In this document: in pieces, positions 55,239 through 64,000 of the stretch
Numbering within the stretch: position 1 is the stretch's first letter
Layout: each line of letters opens with the position of its first letter
Source: Methylotenera sp.
GTDB taxonomy: Bacteria > Pseudomonadota > Gammaproteobacteria > Burkholderiales > Methylophilaceae
Length of the DNA: 64,000 bases
Direction of reading: 5' to 3'
Assembly (NCBI RefSeq): GCF_029945535.1
Contig: NZ_JAQSCU010000013.1
Span: 187,522-251,521 of the forward strand
Notes under the pieces: model-generated
Databases searched by the model: none
What the model was told of the DNA's origin: nothing
What the model saw: the letters and a program-made list of their open reading frames with translations, nothing else
Made by a program: the position numbers and the translations under genes

Positions 55239-57275
55239 ATGACAATGCAACAAATTTATCTCGCTATTCCTCTATTACCGCTATTAGCTGCAATCATAGT
55301 CGGCTTGTTTGGTAAGCAATTGCCGCGTGCCGCAGCTCATGTAGTCACGATATTGGGCGTAGGTGCTTCATTTGCTCTGTCGGTTTATGTGCTGAATGAT
55401 GCAATGACAAGTGCACCCTATAATGCAACAGTCTACTCATGGCTAAAAAGTGGTAATTTCACTTTTGAAATTGGCTTCTTAATCGACAGACTTTCCGCCA
55501 TGATGATGGTAGTTGTGACTTTTGTTTCGCTGATGGTCCATATCTACACTATCGGCTATATGCATGAAGATAAAGGCTACGCACGCTTTTTCAGCTACAT
55601 ATCTCTCTTTACCTTCTCAATGCTGATGCTAGTAATGAGCAACAACTTCATGCAGTTGTTCTTCGGTTGGGAAGCCGTTGGCTTGGTTTCTTATCTATTG
55701 ATTGGCTTCTGGTATACACGCCCAACGGCTATTTACGCAAATTTAAAAGCCTTCTTGGTGAACCGTGTTGGTGACTTTGGATTTTTGCTAGGTATAGGCT
55801 TGGTATTGTTCCATTTCGGCAGCTTAGATTACGCCGCGGTATTCTCAGTCGCGCCGCAAATGGCGGATGTACAGATTAACCTCATAGGTAATGCGCAGTG
55901 GTCATTGATGACTGTGACCTGTATCTTGCTGTTCATCGGCGCAATGGGTAAATCTGCACAAGTGCCCTTGCACGTATGGTTGCCTGACTCTATGGAAGGC
56001 CCTACGCCGATTTCAGCATTGATTCATGCAGCAACCATGGTGACGGCTGGTATTTTCATGGTGGCACGGATGTCACCTCTGTTTGAGCTGTCTTCAACAG
56101 CACTATCTTTTGTGATGATTATTGGTAGCATTACAGCGCTGTTTATGGGCTTTTTGGGCATTATCCAAAATGACATCAAACGTGTAGTTGCATACTCAAC
56201 TTTGTCGCAACTTGGCTATATGACGGTTGCGTTAGGTGCTTCAGCTTACTCGGTGGCGATATTCCACTTAATGACGCATGCGTTCTTTAAAGCCTTGCTA
56301 TTTTTAGGTGCAGGTTCTGTGATAATGGGTATGCATCATGACCAAGATATTCGCAACATGGGTAACTTGAAAAAATACATGCCAGTGACTTGGATTACTT
56401 CACTAATTGGTTCACTAGCTTTAATCGGTACACCATTTTTATCAGGCTTCTACTCGAAAGATAGCATCATTGAAGCTGCAAAAGCGTCAACGATTACTGG
56501 TAGCGGCTTTGCTTATTTTGCAGTATTAGCGGGTGTATTTGTCACGGCTTTCTATAGTTTCCGAATGTACTTCTTGGTATTCCACGGTACTGAGAAATGG
56601 CGTGCTGTAAAACATGACGCACACTACGATGATGAACATGGTGCGCATGACGACCATGATCACCATCATGGCTTATCACCTACTGATGACCCACACGAAC
56701 CAGGTTGGGTGATTAAGTTGCCGTTAATTTTATTGGCAATACCGTCATTAGCGATTGGTTATTTCGCAATCGAGCCAATGCTATACGGTAGTTTCTTTAA
56801 GGGCGTCATATTTGTTGATTCTGCAACGCATCCAGCCATGCATGAACTTACCCATGAATGGCATGAAGTCATGCATAACGCTGCAGGTATGGCTTTGCAT
56901 AGTTTGATGTCATTGCCACTATTGCTTGCAACTTCAGGTGTTGCGGTAGCGTGGTTCTTCTATATGAAGCGTCCAGATATTCCAGCAAGTATCCAAGCTA
57001 GATTTTCTACTATCAATAAAATACTTGAGAATAAATATGGCTTCGATAGCTTTAATGAACGCGTATTTGCCGCAGGCTCAGTCTTTATTGGTAATAAGCT
57101 TTGGCAAATTGGTGATGTGAAAATCATCGACGGCGCCATAGTCAATGGCACAGCCAACTTGATAGGCAAGCTTTCAGGTGTAGTACGCAAGTTGCAAACA
57201 GGTCTTATTTATCACTATGCATTTGCCATGATTATTGGTGTATTTTTGATGCTCACATTCTTTAATAAAGTATAA
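55239..57275 (+). CDS. nuoL: NADH-quinone oxidoreductase subunit L
   Basis: Distal antiporter-like proton pump, 678 residues. Key motifs are FFGWEAVGLVSYLLIGFW, GDFGFLLGIGLVLFHFG, WLPDSMEGPTPISALIHAATMVTAG and the long C-terminal lateral helix ending TGLIYHYAFAMIIGVFLML. The cytoplasmic/periplasmic loop at about residues 457-490 is strikingly rich in His and Asp (HYDDEHGAHDDHDHHHG), more than I expect for the family. Confidence 0.97.
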   Translation: MTMQQIYLAIPLLPLLAAIIVGLFGKQLPRAAAHVVTILGVGASFALSVYVLNDAMTSAPYNATVYSWLKSGNFTFEIGFLIDRLSAMMMVVVTFVSLMVHIYTIGYMHEDKGYARFFSYISLFTFSMLMLVMSNNFMQLFFGWEAVGLVSYLLIGFWYTRPTAIYANLKAFLVNRVGDFGFLLGIGLVLFHFGSLDYAAVFSVAPQMADVQINLIGNAQWSLMTVTCILLFIGAMGKSAQVPLHVWLPDSMEGPTPISALIHAATMVTAGIFMVARMSPLFELSSTALSFVMIIGSITALFMGFLGIIQNDIKRVVAYSTLSQLGYMTVALGASAYSVAIFHLMTHAFFKALLFLGAGSVIMGMHHDQDIRNMGNLKKYMPVTWITSLIGSLALIGTPFLSGFYSKDSIIEAAKASTITGSGFAYFAVLAGVFVTAFYSFRMYFLVFHGTEKWRAVKHDAHYDDEHGAHDDHDHHHGLSPTDDPHEPGWVIKLPLILLAIPSLAIGYFAIEPMLYGSFFKGVIFVDSATHPAMHELTHEWHEVMHNAAGMALHSLMSLPLLLATSGVAVAWFFYMKRPDIPASIQARFSTINKILENKYGFDSFNERVFAAGSVFIGNKLWQIGDVKIIDGAIVNGTANLIGKLSGVVRKLQTGLIYHYAFAMIIGVFLMLTFFNKV

Positions 57276-57277
57276 AA

Positions 57278-58804
57278 ATGTTGAATTACTTTAGCTCCGA
57301 CTACTTCTTTAGTCATATTTTAAGCTTCTCAATTTGGGTGCCAGTATTAGCTGGTATCGCGGTATTGTTCACCTCTAATGATAACAAGCCAGACACTACT
57401 CGGTGGGTGGCACTTATTGGTGGTCTAGCAGCCTTTTTGGTCACCATTCCACTTTATACACACTTTAATTTTGCTGATGGTGGTTTTCAGTTTCAAGAAG
57501 GTTTTAACTGGATTCCAGCCTTCCATATTAACTACCATTTAGGTGCTGATGGCATTGCTATTCCACTGATTCTGCTAACAAGTTTTACTACGGTCATAGT
57601 CATCATCTCCGCATGGGAAGTGATTGAGAAACGCGTTGCGCAATACATGGCAAGTTTCCTTATTATGAGTGGCTTGATGATAGGCGTATTCAGTGCCTTA
57701 GATGCTATTTTGTACTACGTATTCTGGGAAGCGATGTTGATCCCAATGTTCCTAATCATTGGTATCTGGGGCGGCCCAAACCGCGTTTATGCAACTATTA
57801 AGTTCTTCTTGTACACATTGCTAGGCTCGCTATTAATGTTGGTGGCATTCATTTATTTATACATGAACACCAATAGCTTTGAAATCATAGATTTCTATAA
57901 CTATCAAATGCCGCTTAATGTGCAAGTTTTGATTTTCTTGGCATTTTTTGCAGCATTTGCAGTAAAGATTCCAATGTGGCCAGTGCATACTTGGTTGCCC
58001 GATGCTCACGTGGAGGCGCCAACTGGCGGTTCTGTAGTATTGGCTGCAATTGCGCTTAAGCTTGGCGGATATAGCTTCTTACGCTTTGCAATGCCAATCG
58101 CACCTGATGCCGCACATTATTTATCAGGTTTTATGATTACCTTGTCATTGATAGCCATTGTTTATATCGCGCTGGTAGCTTTGGTACAAAAAGACATGAA
58201 AAAGCTCATTGCTTATTCATCTATTTCACACATGGGTTTTGTTACATTAGGCTTTTTCATATTTAATAACCTAGGTCTTGAAGGTGCGATTGTTCAAATG
58301 GTATCCCACGGCTTTATTTCTGCGGCTATGTTCCTATGCGTGGGCGTTTTGTATGACCGTGTCCACAGCCGTGAAATCAAGTCCTATGGTGGCGTAGCCA
58401 ATACCATGCCTATTTTCGCAGCATTTGCAGTATTGTTTGCCATGGCTAATAGTGGTTTGCCTGGCACATCAGGCTTCGTAGGGGAGTTCATGGTGATTTT
58501 AGGTGCTATTCAAGAAAACTTTTGGTACGCGTTCTTAGCTTCATTTACATTGATTTTTGGCGCAGCTTACACCTTATGGATGGTGAAGCGTGTGTTTTAT
58601 GGCGAAATTGCTAACGCAAAAGTAGCTGCACTTAAAGATCTATGCCAACGTGAATTCTTGATATTGGCGATATTAGCTGTTTTGGTATTGGCTTTAGGTA
58701 TATACCCGCAGCCACTTACTGATATGACAAACGCAACAGTTACACAACTTCTTTCACATTTAATGCAAAGCAAGCTACCTGTAGGTTTGCCGTCAGGTCT
58801 ATAA
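57278..58804 (+). CDS. nuoM: NADH-quinone oxidoreductase subunit M
   Basis: Antiporter-like proton pump, 508 residues. YVFWEAMLIPMFLIIGIWGG, PMWPVHTWLPDAHVEAPTGGSV and LIAYSSISHMGFVTLG are the conserved helices with pump Glu and Lys residues. It begins two bases after nuoL and ends three bases before nuoN. Confidence 0.98.
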   Translation: MLNYFSSDYFFSHILSFSIWVPVLAGIAVLFTSNDNKPDTTRWVALIGGLAAFLVTIPLYTHFNFADGGFQFQEGFNWIPAFHINYHLGADGIAIPLILLTSFTTVIVIISAWEVIEKRVAQYMASFLIMSGLMIGVFSALDAILYYVFWEAMLIPMFLIIGIWGGPNRVYATIKFFLYTLLGSLLMLVAFIYLYMNTNSFEIIDFYNYQMPLNVQVLIFLAFFAAFAVKIPMWPVHTWLPDAHVEAPTGGSVVLAAIALKLGGYSFLRFAMPIAPDAAHYLSGFMITLSLIAIVYIALVALVQKDMKKLIAYSSISHMGFVTLGFFIFNNLGLEGAIVQMVSHGFISAAMFLCVGVLYDRVHSREIKSYGGVANTMPIFAAFAVLFAMANSGLPGTSGFVGEFMVILGAIQENFWYAFLASFTLIFGAAYTLWMVKRVFYGEIANAKVAALKDLCQREFLILAILAVLVLALGIYPQPLTDMTNATVTQLLSHLMQSKLPVGLPSGL

Positions 58805-58807
58805 GTC

Positions 58808-60256
58808 ATGGAAAATATTCGTTACGACCTCATAACAGCCTTACCTGAAATTGTCATCGTATGTATGGCGATGTTTATTTTGTTGGCAGATTTATTTCTT
58901 AAACCTGCCAATCGCATCGCTATTTATTTGCTAGCACAGGTCACATTATTGGTTGCGGCTTACATCACGTTTACTACACATGTACCAAGCGTTAGCTATG
59001 CGTTTACCAACACCTTTGTTGATGATGCGATGTCAGACGTATTGAAATTGATGATTTATTTGGGTACTTCATTAATCTTTGTTTATAGCCGCCAATATTT
59101 ACAGCAACGTGATATGTATCGTGGTGAATTTTATGCTTTAACGCTATTTTCAGTCGTGGGTATGATGATTATGGTGTCAGGCCAAAGCATGCTAACGCTG
59201 TATATAGGCCTAGAGCTATTATCGTTGAGTTTATACGCATTAGTAGCGCTTGACCGTGATAACGCAAAAGCAACCGAAGCTGCCATGAAGTACTTTGTTC
59301 TTGGCGCATTAGCATCAGGCATGTTGCTATACGGCATGAGCATGATTTATGGCATGACAGGTAGCCTGAATATTGCTGAAATTAGCGGCGCATTAGTTGG
59401 TGCTGATAAATTACATTCTGTGTTGATTTTAGGTTTGGTGTTTATTGTTTCAGGTTTAGCTTTCAAGCTGGGCGCAGTGCCATTCCAAATGTGGGTGCCA
59501 GATGTTTATGAAGGTTCGCCAACAGCAATGACAATGCTGATTAGCTCCGTACCTAAACTAGCCGCTTTTGCATTCGTGATTCGTCTGTTAGTACAAGCAT
59601 TGCCGTCATTAGCCATCGATTGGCAGCAAATGCTCATGTTCATGGCGGTCTTGTCCATCATAATCGGTAACATCACGGCCATCGCGCAAACCAATTTAAA
59701 ACGTATGTTGGCCTACTCAACAATTTCACATGTCGGCTTTATGATGTACGGCTTGATGAGTGCTAGTACTAACGGTTTTGTGTATGCAATGTTCTACATC
59801 GTGAGTTATGTATTAATGACGCTTGCGGGTTTTGGTATGATATTGCTGCTATCACGCAAGGGTTTTGAAGCAGATAAGTTAGATGACCTCAAAGGGCTAA
59901 ATCAACGCAGCCCATGGCATGCATTTTTAATGTTGATTGTGATGTTTAGTATGGCTGGTGTACCGCCAACTTTAGGTTTTTATGCTAAATTTTCTGTGCT
60001 ACAAGCTGCGTTACAAGCCGGCTACTTATGGTTAGTTGTATTTGCGGTATTAATGGCGGTGATTGGTGCGTTCTACTATTTACGTGTGATTAAAATGATG
60101 TATTTCGATGACCCTGTAGATCGCAATCCAATCGAAGCGCCAATGGACATGCGTATTGTGTTGGGCATCAACTCACTGGCTTTATTAGTGATTGGTTTAA
60201 TGCCAGAGAAATTGATGGAGCTTTGTATTTACGCTATTACAAGAAGCTTAAGTTAA
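58808..60256 (+). CDS. nuoN: NADH-quinone oxidoreductase subunit N
   Basis: Third antiporter-like pump, 482 residues. YIGLELLSLSLYALVAL, FQMWVPDVYEGSPTAMTM and RMLAYSTISHVGFMMYG carry the pump residues. Last gene of the nuo operon. Confidence 0.98.
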   Translation: MENIRYDLITALPEIVIVCMAMFILLADLFLKPANRIAIYLLAQVTLLVAAYITFTTHVPSVSYAFTNTFVDDAMSDVLKLMIYLGTSLIFVYSRQYLQQRDMYRGEFYALTLFSVVGMMIMVSGQSMLTLYIGLELLSLSLYALVALDRDNAKATEAAMKYFVLGALASGMLLYGMSMIYGMTGSLNIAEISGALVGADKLHSVLILGLVFIVSGLAFKLGAVPFQMWVPDVYEGSPTAMTMLISSVPKLAAFAFVIRLLVQALPSLAIDWQQMLMFMAVLSIIIGNITAIAQTNLKRMLAYSTISHVGFMMYGLMSASTNGFVYAMFYIVSYVLMTLAGFGMILLLSRKGFEADKLDDLKGLNQRSPWHAFLMLIVMFSMAGVPPTLGFYAKFSVLQAALQAGYLWLVVFAVLMAVIGAFYYLRVIKMMYFDDPVDRNPIEAPMDMRIVLGINSLALLVIGLMPEKLMELCIYAITRSLS

Positions 60257-60360
60257 ATTTCAATCAGTCGAATTTCATCCGCAGTTTATAGTTGCTTTGT
60301 AAACAATCGTAAAAAATCTATCTCCTATCAGGCTTAACTCATTAGGCCAGCGCTCTTCAT

Positions 60361-60397
60361 AGCAAAAATATACAAAAAGTACTTGTATATTTTTGCT
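60361..60397. terminator. 15-bp perfect inverted repeat after nuoN
   Basis: AGCAAAAATATACAA and TTGTATATTTTTGCT around a 7-base loop, about 100 bases after nuoN and 60 before the metallopeptidase gene. The T5 within the 3' arm and long stem fit the end of the nuo transcript, but the stem is AT-rich. An operator for the next gene is the alternative. Confidence 0.5.
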
Positions 60398-60455
60398 TGT
60401 CATTCAAAATACAAACAGATTAAACTCAATTAAAACTTAGTATTCAAAGGCTCAT

Positions 60456-61313
60456 ATGCGCTTAGATGACGAACGTGAAAGCAGTAACGTAGAAGATAGA
60501 CGCGGCAGTGGTGGTGGCATACCTATAGGCGGCAAAAGCATCGGTCTCGGCACTATCGCAATTGCCTTAGTGGCTATGTATTTTGGCGTTGATCCTTCTG
60601 TAGTACTCAATATCGGTCAAGGCTTGCAGCAACAGGCGCCAACTGAAGCCCAAGCAATTCCAGCCGATGACCCAATGGCGAAGTTTGTAGCTAAAGTACT
60701 TGCTAGCACGGAAGACACGTGGGGCAAAATTTTTGAGGCGTCTGGTCAACAATATCCTGCACCGAAACTAGTGTTGTTCAGTGGTCAAACTCCCACGGCT
60801 TGCGGTTCTGGTCAGGCTGCGATGGGACCGTTTTATTGTCCGGGTGACCAAAAAGTCTATATTGATTTAGCCTTCTATAATGAAATGAAAACACGTTTTC
60901 ATGCACCAGGTGACTTTGCTCAAGCCTATGTAATTGCGCATGAAGTCGGGCATCACATTCAAAACATCACTGGCATTTCAGATAAGGTACAGCAAGCTCG
61001 CCGAAGTGCGCATAGCGAGGCTCAATCCAATCAGTACTCAGTAAGGTTGGAGTTGCAAGCCGATTGCTATGCAGGCGTTTGGGCAAATCGTGCGGATGGT
61101 GCAGATCGTATATTAGAAGCCGGTGATGTGGAGGAAGCGCTGACCGCAGCGGCTGCGATTGGTGATGATGCCTTGCAAAAACAAGCGCAAGGTTATGCAG
61201 TACCAGATAGCTTTACACATGGCACATCTGCGCAACGTACACACTGGTTTAATCAAGGTTTAAGCACTGGCGATATTAAAAAATGTGATACTTTTAGTTC
61301 GGCATCCGTTTAG
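60456..61313 (+). CDS. YpfJ-type neutral zinc metallopeptidase
   Basis: 285 residues. The N-terminal 25 residues are charged and glycine-rich, then one membrane helix (SIGLGTIAIALVAMYFGV, about 28-45). The zinc site is VIAHEVGHHIQ (HExxH, about residues 166-170), with LQADCYAGVW downstream as the likely third-ligand region (E of RLELQADC). Also FYCPGDQKVYIDLAFY. This is the KPN_02809/YpfJ family. The substrate is unknown. The domain probably faces the periplasm. Confidence 0.9.
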   Translation: MRLDDERESSNVEDRRGSGGGIPIGGKSIGLGTIAIALVAMYFGVDPSVVLNIGQGLQQQAPTEAQAIPADDPMAKFVAKVLASTEDTWGKIFEASGQQYPAPKLVLFSGQTPTACGSGQAAMGPFYCPGDQKVYIDLAFYNEMKTRFHAPGDFAQAYVIAHEVGHHIQNITGISDKVQQARRSAHSEAQSNQYSVRLELQADCYAGVWANRADGADRILEAGDVEEALTAAAAIGDDALQKQAQGYAVPDSFTHGTSAQRTHWFNQGLSTGDIKKCDTFSSASV

Positions 61314-61357
61314 TTCACTAGCAGTTTAATAGTAGCAATTCACAACAGAGTATTTTA

Positions 61358-61933
61358 ATGCAAATGCTAGATCATGATTTAACAGAACATTGCATCGATT
61401 CACAAACCATTGCAACGGGAGGGATGCTTACTGTTAAGCGCGATCAAGTTCGCTTGCCGAATGGGCATACTAGTCAGCGTGAATATGTGACACATCCAGG
61501 CGCAGTGCTGGTTGTGCCGATTCTGCCGAATGGCAACATTGTGCTTGAAAAACAGTTTCGTTATCCCTTACATCAGGTGTTTATCGAACTACCAGCCGGA
61601 AAAATCGATGCAGGCGAAGATACATTAGTCACTGGCAAGCGGGAGCTTGAAGAAGAGACTGGCTACACAGCGAGTCATTGGGTGAGTTTAGGGTATCAGC
61701 ATCCATGTATAGGCTACTCTAATGAGGTGATACATACTTACTTAGCTTATGGCTTGATTGCTGGCGCACATTTTCGTGATGATGATGAATCTTTAATTGT
61801 TTATGAAGATAGCCTCGCTAACTGTTTAGAGATGATAAAAAGCGGTGAAATTACCGATGGAAAAACAATTATTGCTTTGTTTCTTACCGAAAAGTATTTG
61901 GCGCTTCATCCTGATTTACTTCAATCTAAGTAA
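61358..61933 (+). CDS. Nudix hydrolase, ADP-ribose pyrophosphatase-like
   Basis: 191 residues. The Nudix box is GKIDAGEDTLVTGKRELEEETGY, with the REL-EE-TG catalytic core near residues 90-100. Upstream HPGAVLVVPILPNGNIVLEKQFRYPL is typical of the ADP-ribose/NDP-sugar branch. The next gene starts seven bases after its stop, with a short overlap chain to MltB following, so the three may share a transcript. Confidence 0.9.
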   Translation: MQMLDHDLTEHCIDSQTIATGGMLTVKRDQVRLPNGHTSQREYVTHPGAVLVVPILPNGNIVLEKQFRYPLHQVFIELPAGKIDAGEDTLVTGKRELEEETGYTASHWVSLGYQHPCIGYSNEVIHTYLAYGLIAGAHFRDDDESLIVYEDSLANCLEMIKSGEITDGKTIIALFLTEKYLALHPDLLQSK

Positions 61934-61940
61934 TTAAATC

Positions 61941-62798
61941 ATGGCAAAAGTTCTTATCGTTGGATGTGGTGATTTAGGTGGCACCGTTGCTGCGCAATTG
62001 TCAGCTGCTAACATTCAAGTAACGGGTGTGAGGCGCAGTGATGTAGCCATTAGTGGTGTGCATATTATTCAAGCCGACATTACCGAAGTCTCTAGTATAG
62101 AGGTGCTTAAGCCAATCCAGCCCGACATTATTATCTATTGTGTTGCTGCGAATGGTCAAACAGATGAGCAGTACAAAGCAAATTACGTTGATGGACTTCG
62201 CAATTTACTCGCTACACAGTCAGAAAATACAAATCTGAAGCATGTATTTTTTGTGTCTAGCACGCGCGTATACGGGCAAAAAACCGATGCGTTTTTAGAC
62301 GAGTCTACGCCAGCGATAGCCGCGGACTTCGGCGGTGAGCGCTTGCTAGAAGCAGAAGCGCTATTAAATAAGCTCACATGTAATACCACGGTATTAAGGC
62401 TTTCTGGCATTTATGGCGCGGGTCGTTTGCGTATGATTAATTTAGCAAAATCACCGCAGAATTGGCCTGCGCAAAATAGTTGGTCTAATCGAATTCATAA
62501 GGATGATGCAGCAGCTTTTATGGTGTTTTTGGTGCTGCAGGTGTTGGCGAGTAAGCCTATTGGAGCTTGTTACATCGTCACTGATTCTAAACCAAGTACT
62601 CAATATGAGGTATTAAGCTGGATTGCCAATCAAATGCAGATAAATAGTGACGTTACAATGCCAGCAATAGAAGGTGGTAAGCGCTTGAGTAACCAGTTCA
62701 TGTTAAGCACTGGTTTTCAATTGCAATATCCTGATTTTATCTCTGGTTATCGAGCCTTATTGGCTACTACAGTAGCCACAGCTTCTGGTCTGGTATGA
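61941..62798 (+). CDS. NAD(P)-dependent SDR-fold epimerase-like protein (YeeZ-like)
   Basis: 285 residues. The Rossmann motif is VLIVGCGDLGGTVAAQL (GxGxxG at residues 8-13). FVSSTRVYGQ gives the Ser/Tyr region of extended SDR enzymes, although a full YxxxK is not evident, as in YeeZ-type proteins. LRLSGIYGAGR and NRIHKDDAAAF follow the atypical-SDR pattern. The substrate is unknown. Its stop overlaps the MltB start (ATGA). Confidence 0.85.
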   Translation: MAKVLIVGCGDLGGTVAAQLSAANIQVTGVRRSDVAISGVHIIQADITEVSSIEVLKPIQPDIIIYCVAANGQTDEQYKANYVDGLRNLLATQSENTNLKHVFFVSSTRVYGQKTDAFLDESTPAIAADFGGERLLEAEALLNKLTCNTTVLRLSGIYGAGRLRMINLAKSPQNWPAQNSWSNRIHKDDAAAFMVFLVLQVLASKPIGACYIVTDSKPSTQYEVLSWIANQMQINSDVTMPAIEGGKRLSNQFMLSTGFQLQYPDFISGYRALLATTVATASGLV

Positions 62799-64000
62799 GG
62801 TTTATCGGTATTTTTAGTGTATTTTTCTGCGGCTTATTTGCAAGCCCAGCATTTGCACATGAAGACTTCAATATTTGGCTAAGTGAGTTGAGACAAGAAG
62901 CTATAAGCGTAGGCATTACCGAAAAAACTGCCAGTGCTATCGTTAATCATGTGGAAATATTACCTAATGTTATTGAATTAGATCGCGCACAACCTGAGTT
63001 TGTTAGCCCGTTTCTTGATTATTATCAACGAAGAGTCAATACACTCAAAATCACTGAAGGCCGTAAGCTCCTTGTTCAACATGCTGAGTTGCTGGATAAA
63101 ATCGAGGTGCAATACGGCGTACCTAAAGCCTTGTTAGTAGCGTTTTGGGGAATGGAGTCTAATTACGGCCGTTATCAAGGCAATATTGATACCTTATCTG
63201 CCTTGGCAACCTTAGCCTACGATGGGCGACGCGCCAGCTTTTTCCGCAACCAACTTTTAGATGCAATGCGTATGGTAGATGCAGGCAATGCCAACACCGA
63301 GCAGTTTGTTGGGTCGTGGGCGGGCGCATTTGGCAATATGCAGTTTATGCCAACTACTTTTATTACTTATGCTGTTGATGGTGACGGGGATAAGAAAATA
63401 GATGTTATCAACTCTCAAGCCGACGCGTTCGCATCTGCAGCCAATTATTTATCCCAAGTCGGTTGGCAAAAAGGTCAGCCCGCGATGGTGGAAGTGCAAC
63501 TGCCCGCGGATTTTGAATGGCAAATGGCTCAGTACACTTTAAGAAAACCAGTAGGTGAATGGCGCAAGCTAGGTGTAAACACGATGCAGGCAAGCAATCT
63601 AACTGCTGCAGGTGGATTGACGCAGGTACATAGTGCAAATAAAAAGATAAAAACCAAAAAGCACAAAACAAACATACATCAGATTAATTTTAAAATAAAA
63701 AACTCTACGACTGCATTTGCTAGTACTCAGATTTTAGATGCTACTAAATCTGCGCTTCCTAACGTGTCAGGACAAGCGGCTATTATCTTGCCACAAGGTT
63801 GGCGTGGTCCAGCTTTTATGGTGTTTGATAATTTCGATGCAGTCATGGATTGGAATCGCTCAATCAATTATGCACTCTCAGTTATGCAATTAGCAAAGCG
63901 TCTTAATGGCGAGCCGCATATATTAGGAGGTCAGTTTGCAGAACTTGGTGCTTTGTCATTTCTGCAAATGAAGGCCTTGCAAATTGAGCTAAATAACCAT
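62795..64000 (+). CDS. MltB-type lytic murein transglycosylase (5' part)
   Basis: Cleaves peptidoglycan glycan strands to anhydromuropeptides. The gene starts at ATG 62795, overlapping the previous stop, and stays open to the window end, so 402 residues are visible. The signal peptide is about residues 1-21 (FASPAFA-HED). The catalytic Glu is in LVAFWGMESNYGRYQG; GSWAGAFGNMQFMPTTF, DGDGDKKIDV and FDNFDAVMDWNRSINYAL are MltB hallmarks. Between NLTAAGG and QAAIILPQGWRGP there is a Lys-rich insert of about 50 residues (KKIKTKKHKTNIH) that I do not expect in the family. Confidence 0.92.
   Translation, partial: MRFIGIFSVFFCGLFASPAFAHEDFNIWLSELRQEAISVGITEKTASAIVNHVEILPNVIELDRAQPEFVSPFLDYYQRRVNTLKITEGRKLLVQHAELLDKIEVQYGVPKALLVAFWGMESNYGRYQGNIDTLSALATLAYDGRRASFFRNQLLDAMRMVDAGNANTEQFVGSWAGAFGNMQFMPTTFITYAVDGDGDKKIDVINSQADAFASAANYLSQVGWQKGQPAMVEVQLPADFEWQMAQYTLRKPVGEWRKLGVNTMQASNLTAAGGLTQVHSANKKIKTKKHKTNIHQINFKIKNSTTAFASTQILDATKSALPNVSGQAAIILPQGWRGPAFMVFDNFDAVMDWNRSINYALSVMQLAKRLNGEPHILGGQFAELGALSFLQMKALQIELNNH

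Overview
This 64 kb window looks like the chromosome of a betaproteobacterium, most likely a Methylophilaceae member (Methylotenera/Methylophilus type). That placement is inferred from protein style, moderate-to-low GC, and the tpiA-secG-tRNA-Leu and nuoA-N arrangement. No methanol-oxidation gene lies in the window, so methylotrophy itself is not shown. No rRNA, CRISPR array, insertion sequence or prophage was seen.

Layout. 1-1.8 kb: the 3' end of an Old Yellow Enzyme gene, a nitroreductase and a thioredoxin with an unusual WCDPC centre. 1.9-7.5 kb (minus strand): birA-coaX-SPOR protein, then surE-pcm-nlpD and a small membrane protein; nlpD is not followed by rpoS. 7.6-13.6 kb: glnS, then an orphan P-loop ATPase with foreign-looking codon use, a flavin reductase, an XRE regulator, a CarF/TMEM189-type plasmalogen desaturase homologue and a small LTxxQ periplasmic protein. 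13.8-17.5 kb: corA, msrA and two adjacent PEP-CTERM proteins. 17.6-25.3 kb: a Y-family polymerase, a molybdate locus (short ModE, porin, modA, modB, short modC), a secreted YHS-like/pentapeptide-repeat protein and a glycine-zipper protein. 25.5-31.1 kb: rpfE-like, recJ, a hemerythrin with altered iron ligands, an NAD(P)HX dehydratase, tpiA, secG and tRNA-Leu(GAG).

31.4-45.2 kb is the accessory block. A co-directional run encodes a HAD phosphatase, class III aminotransferase, esterase, acyl carrier protein, ketoacyl synthase, two half-size EamA transporters, a DegT/ArnB-fold aminotransferase and a FemAB/GNAT-like acyltransferase. A convergent RND efflux trio follows. Together they separate tRNA-Leu from the nuo operon. 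The run reads like a small pathway for an amino-containing acyl or lipid-linked product with its own flippase, and I do not recognise it as a described pathway. It is my best candidate for a new system; the orphan ATPase at 9.4-11.0 kb is the second.

45.6-60.3 kb holds the complete 14-gene nuoABCDEFGHIJKLMN operon for respiratory complex I, with mostly overlapping genes and a 17-bp tandem triplication across the nuoI stop codon. 60.4-64 kb: a YpfJ-type metallopeptidase, a Nudix hydrolase, an SDR-fold epimerase and an MltB-type lytic transglycosylase cut by the window end.

Several starts were moved to match ribosome binding sites or family lengths: coaX, the CarF homologue, modC, modE-like, the pentapeptide protein, the class III aminotransferase, the outer-membrane efflux protein and nuoD.
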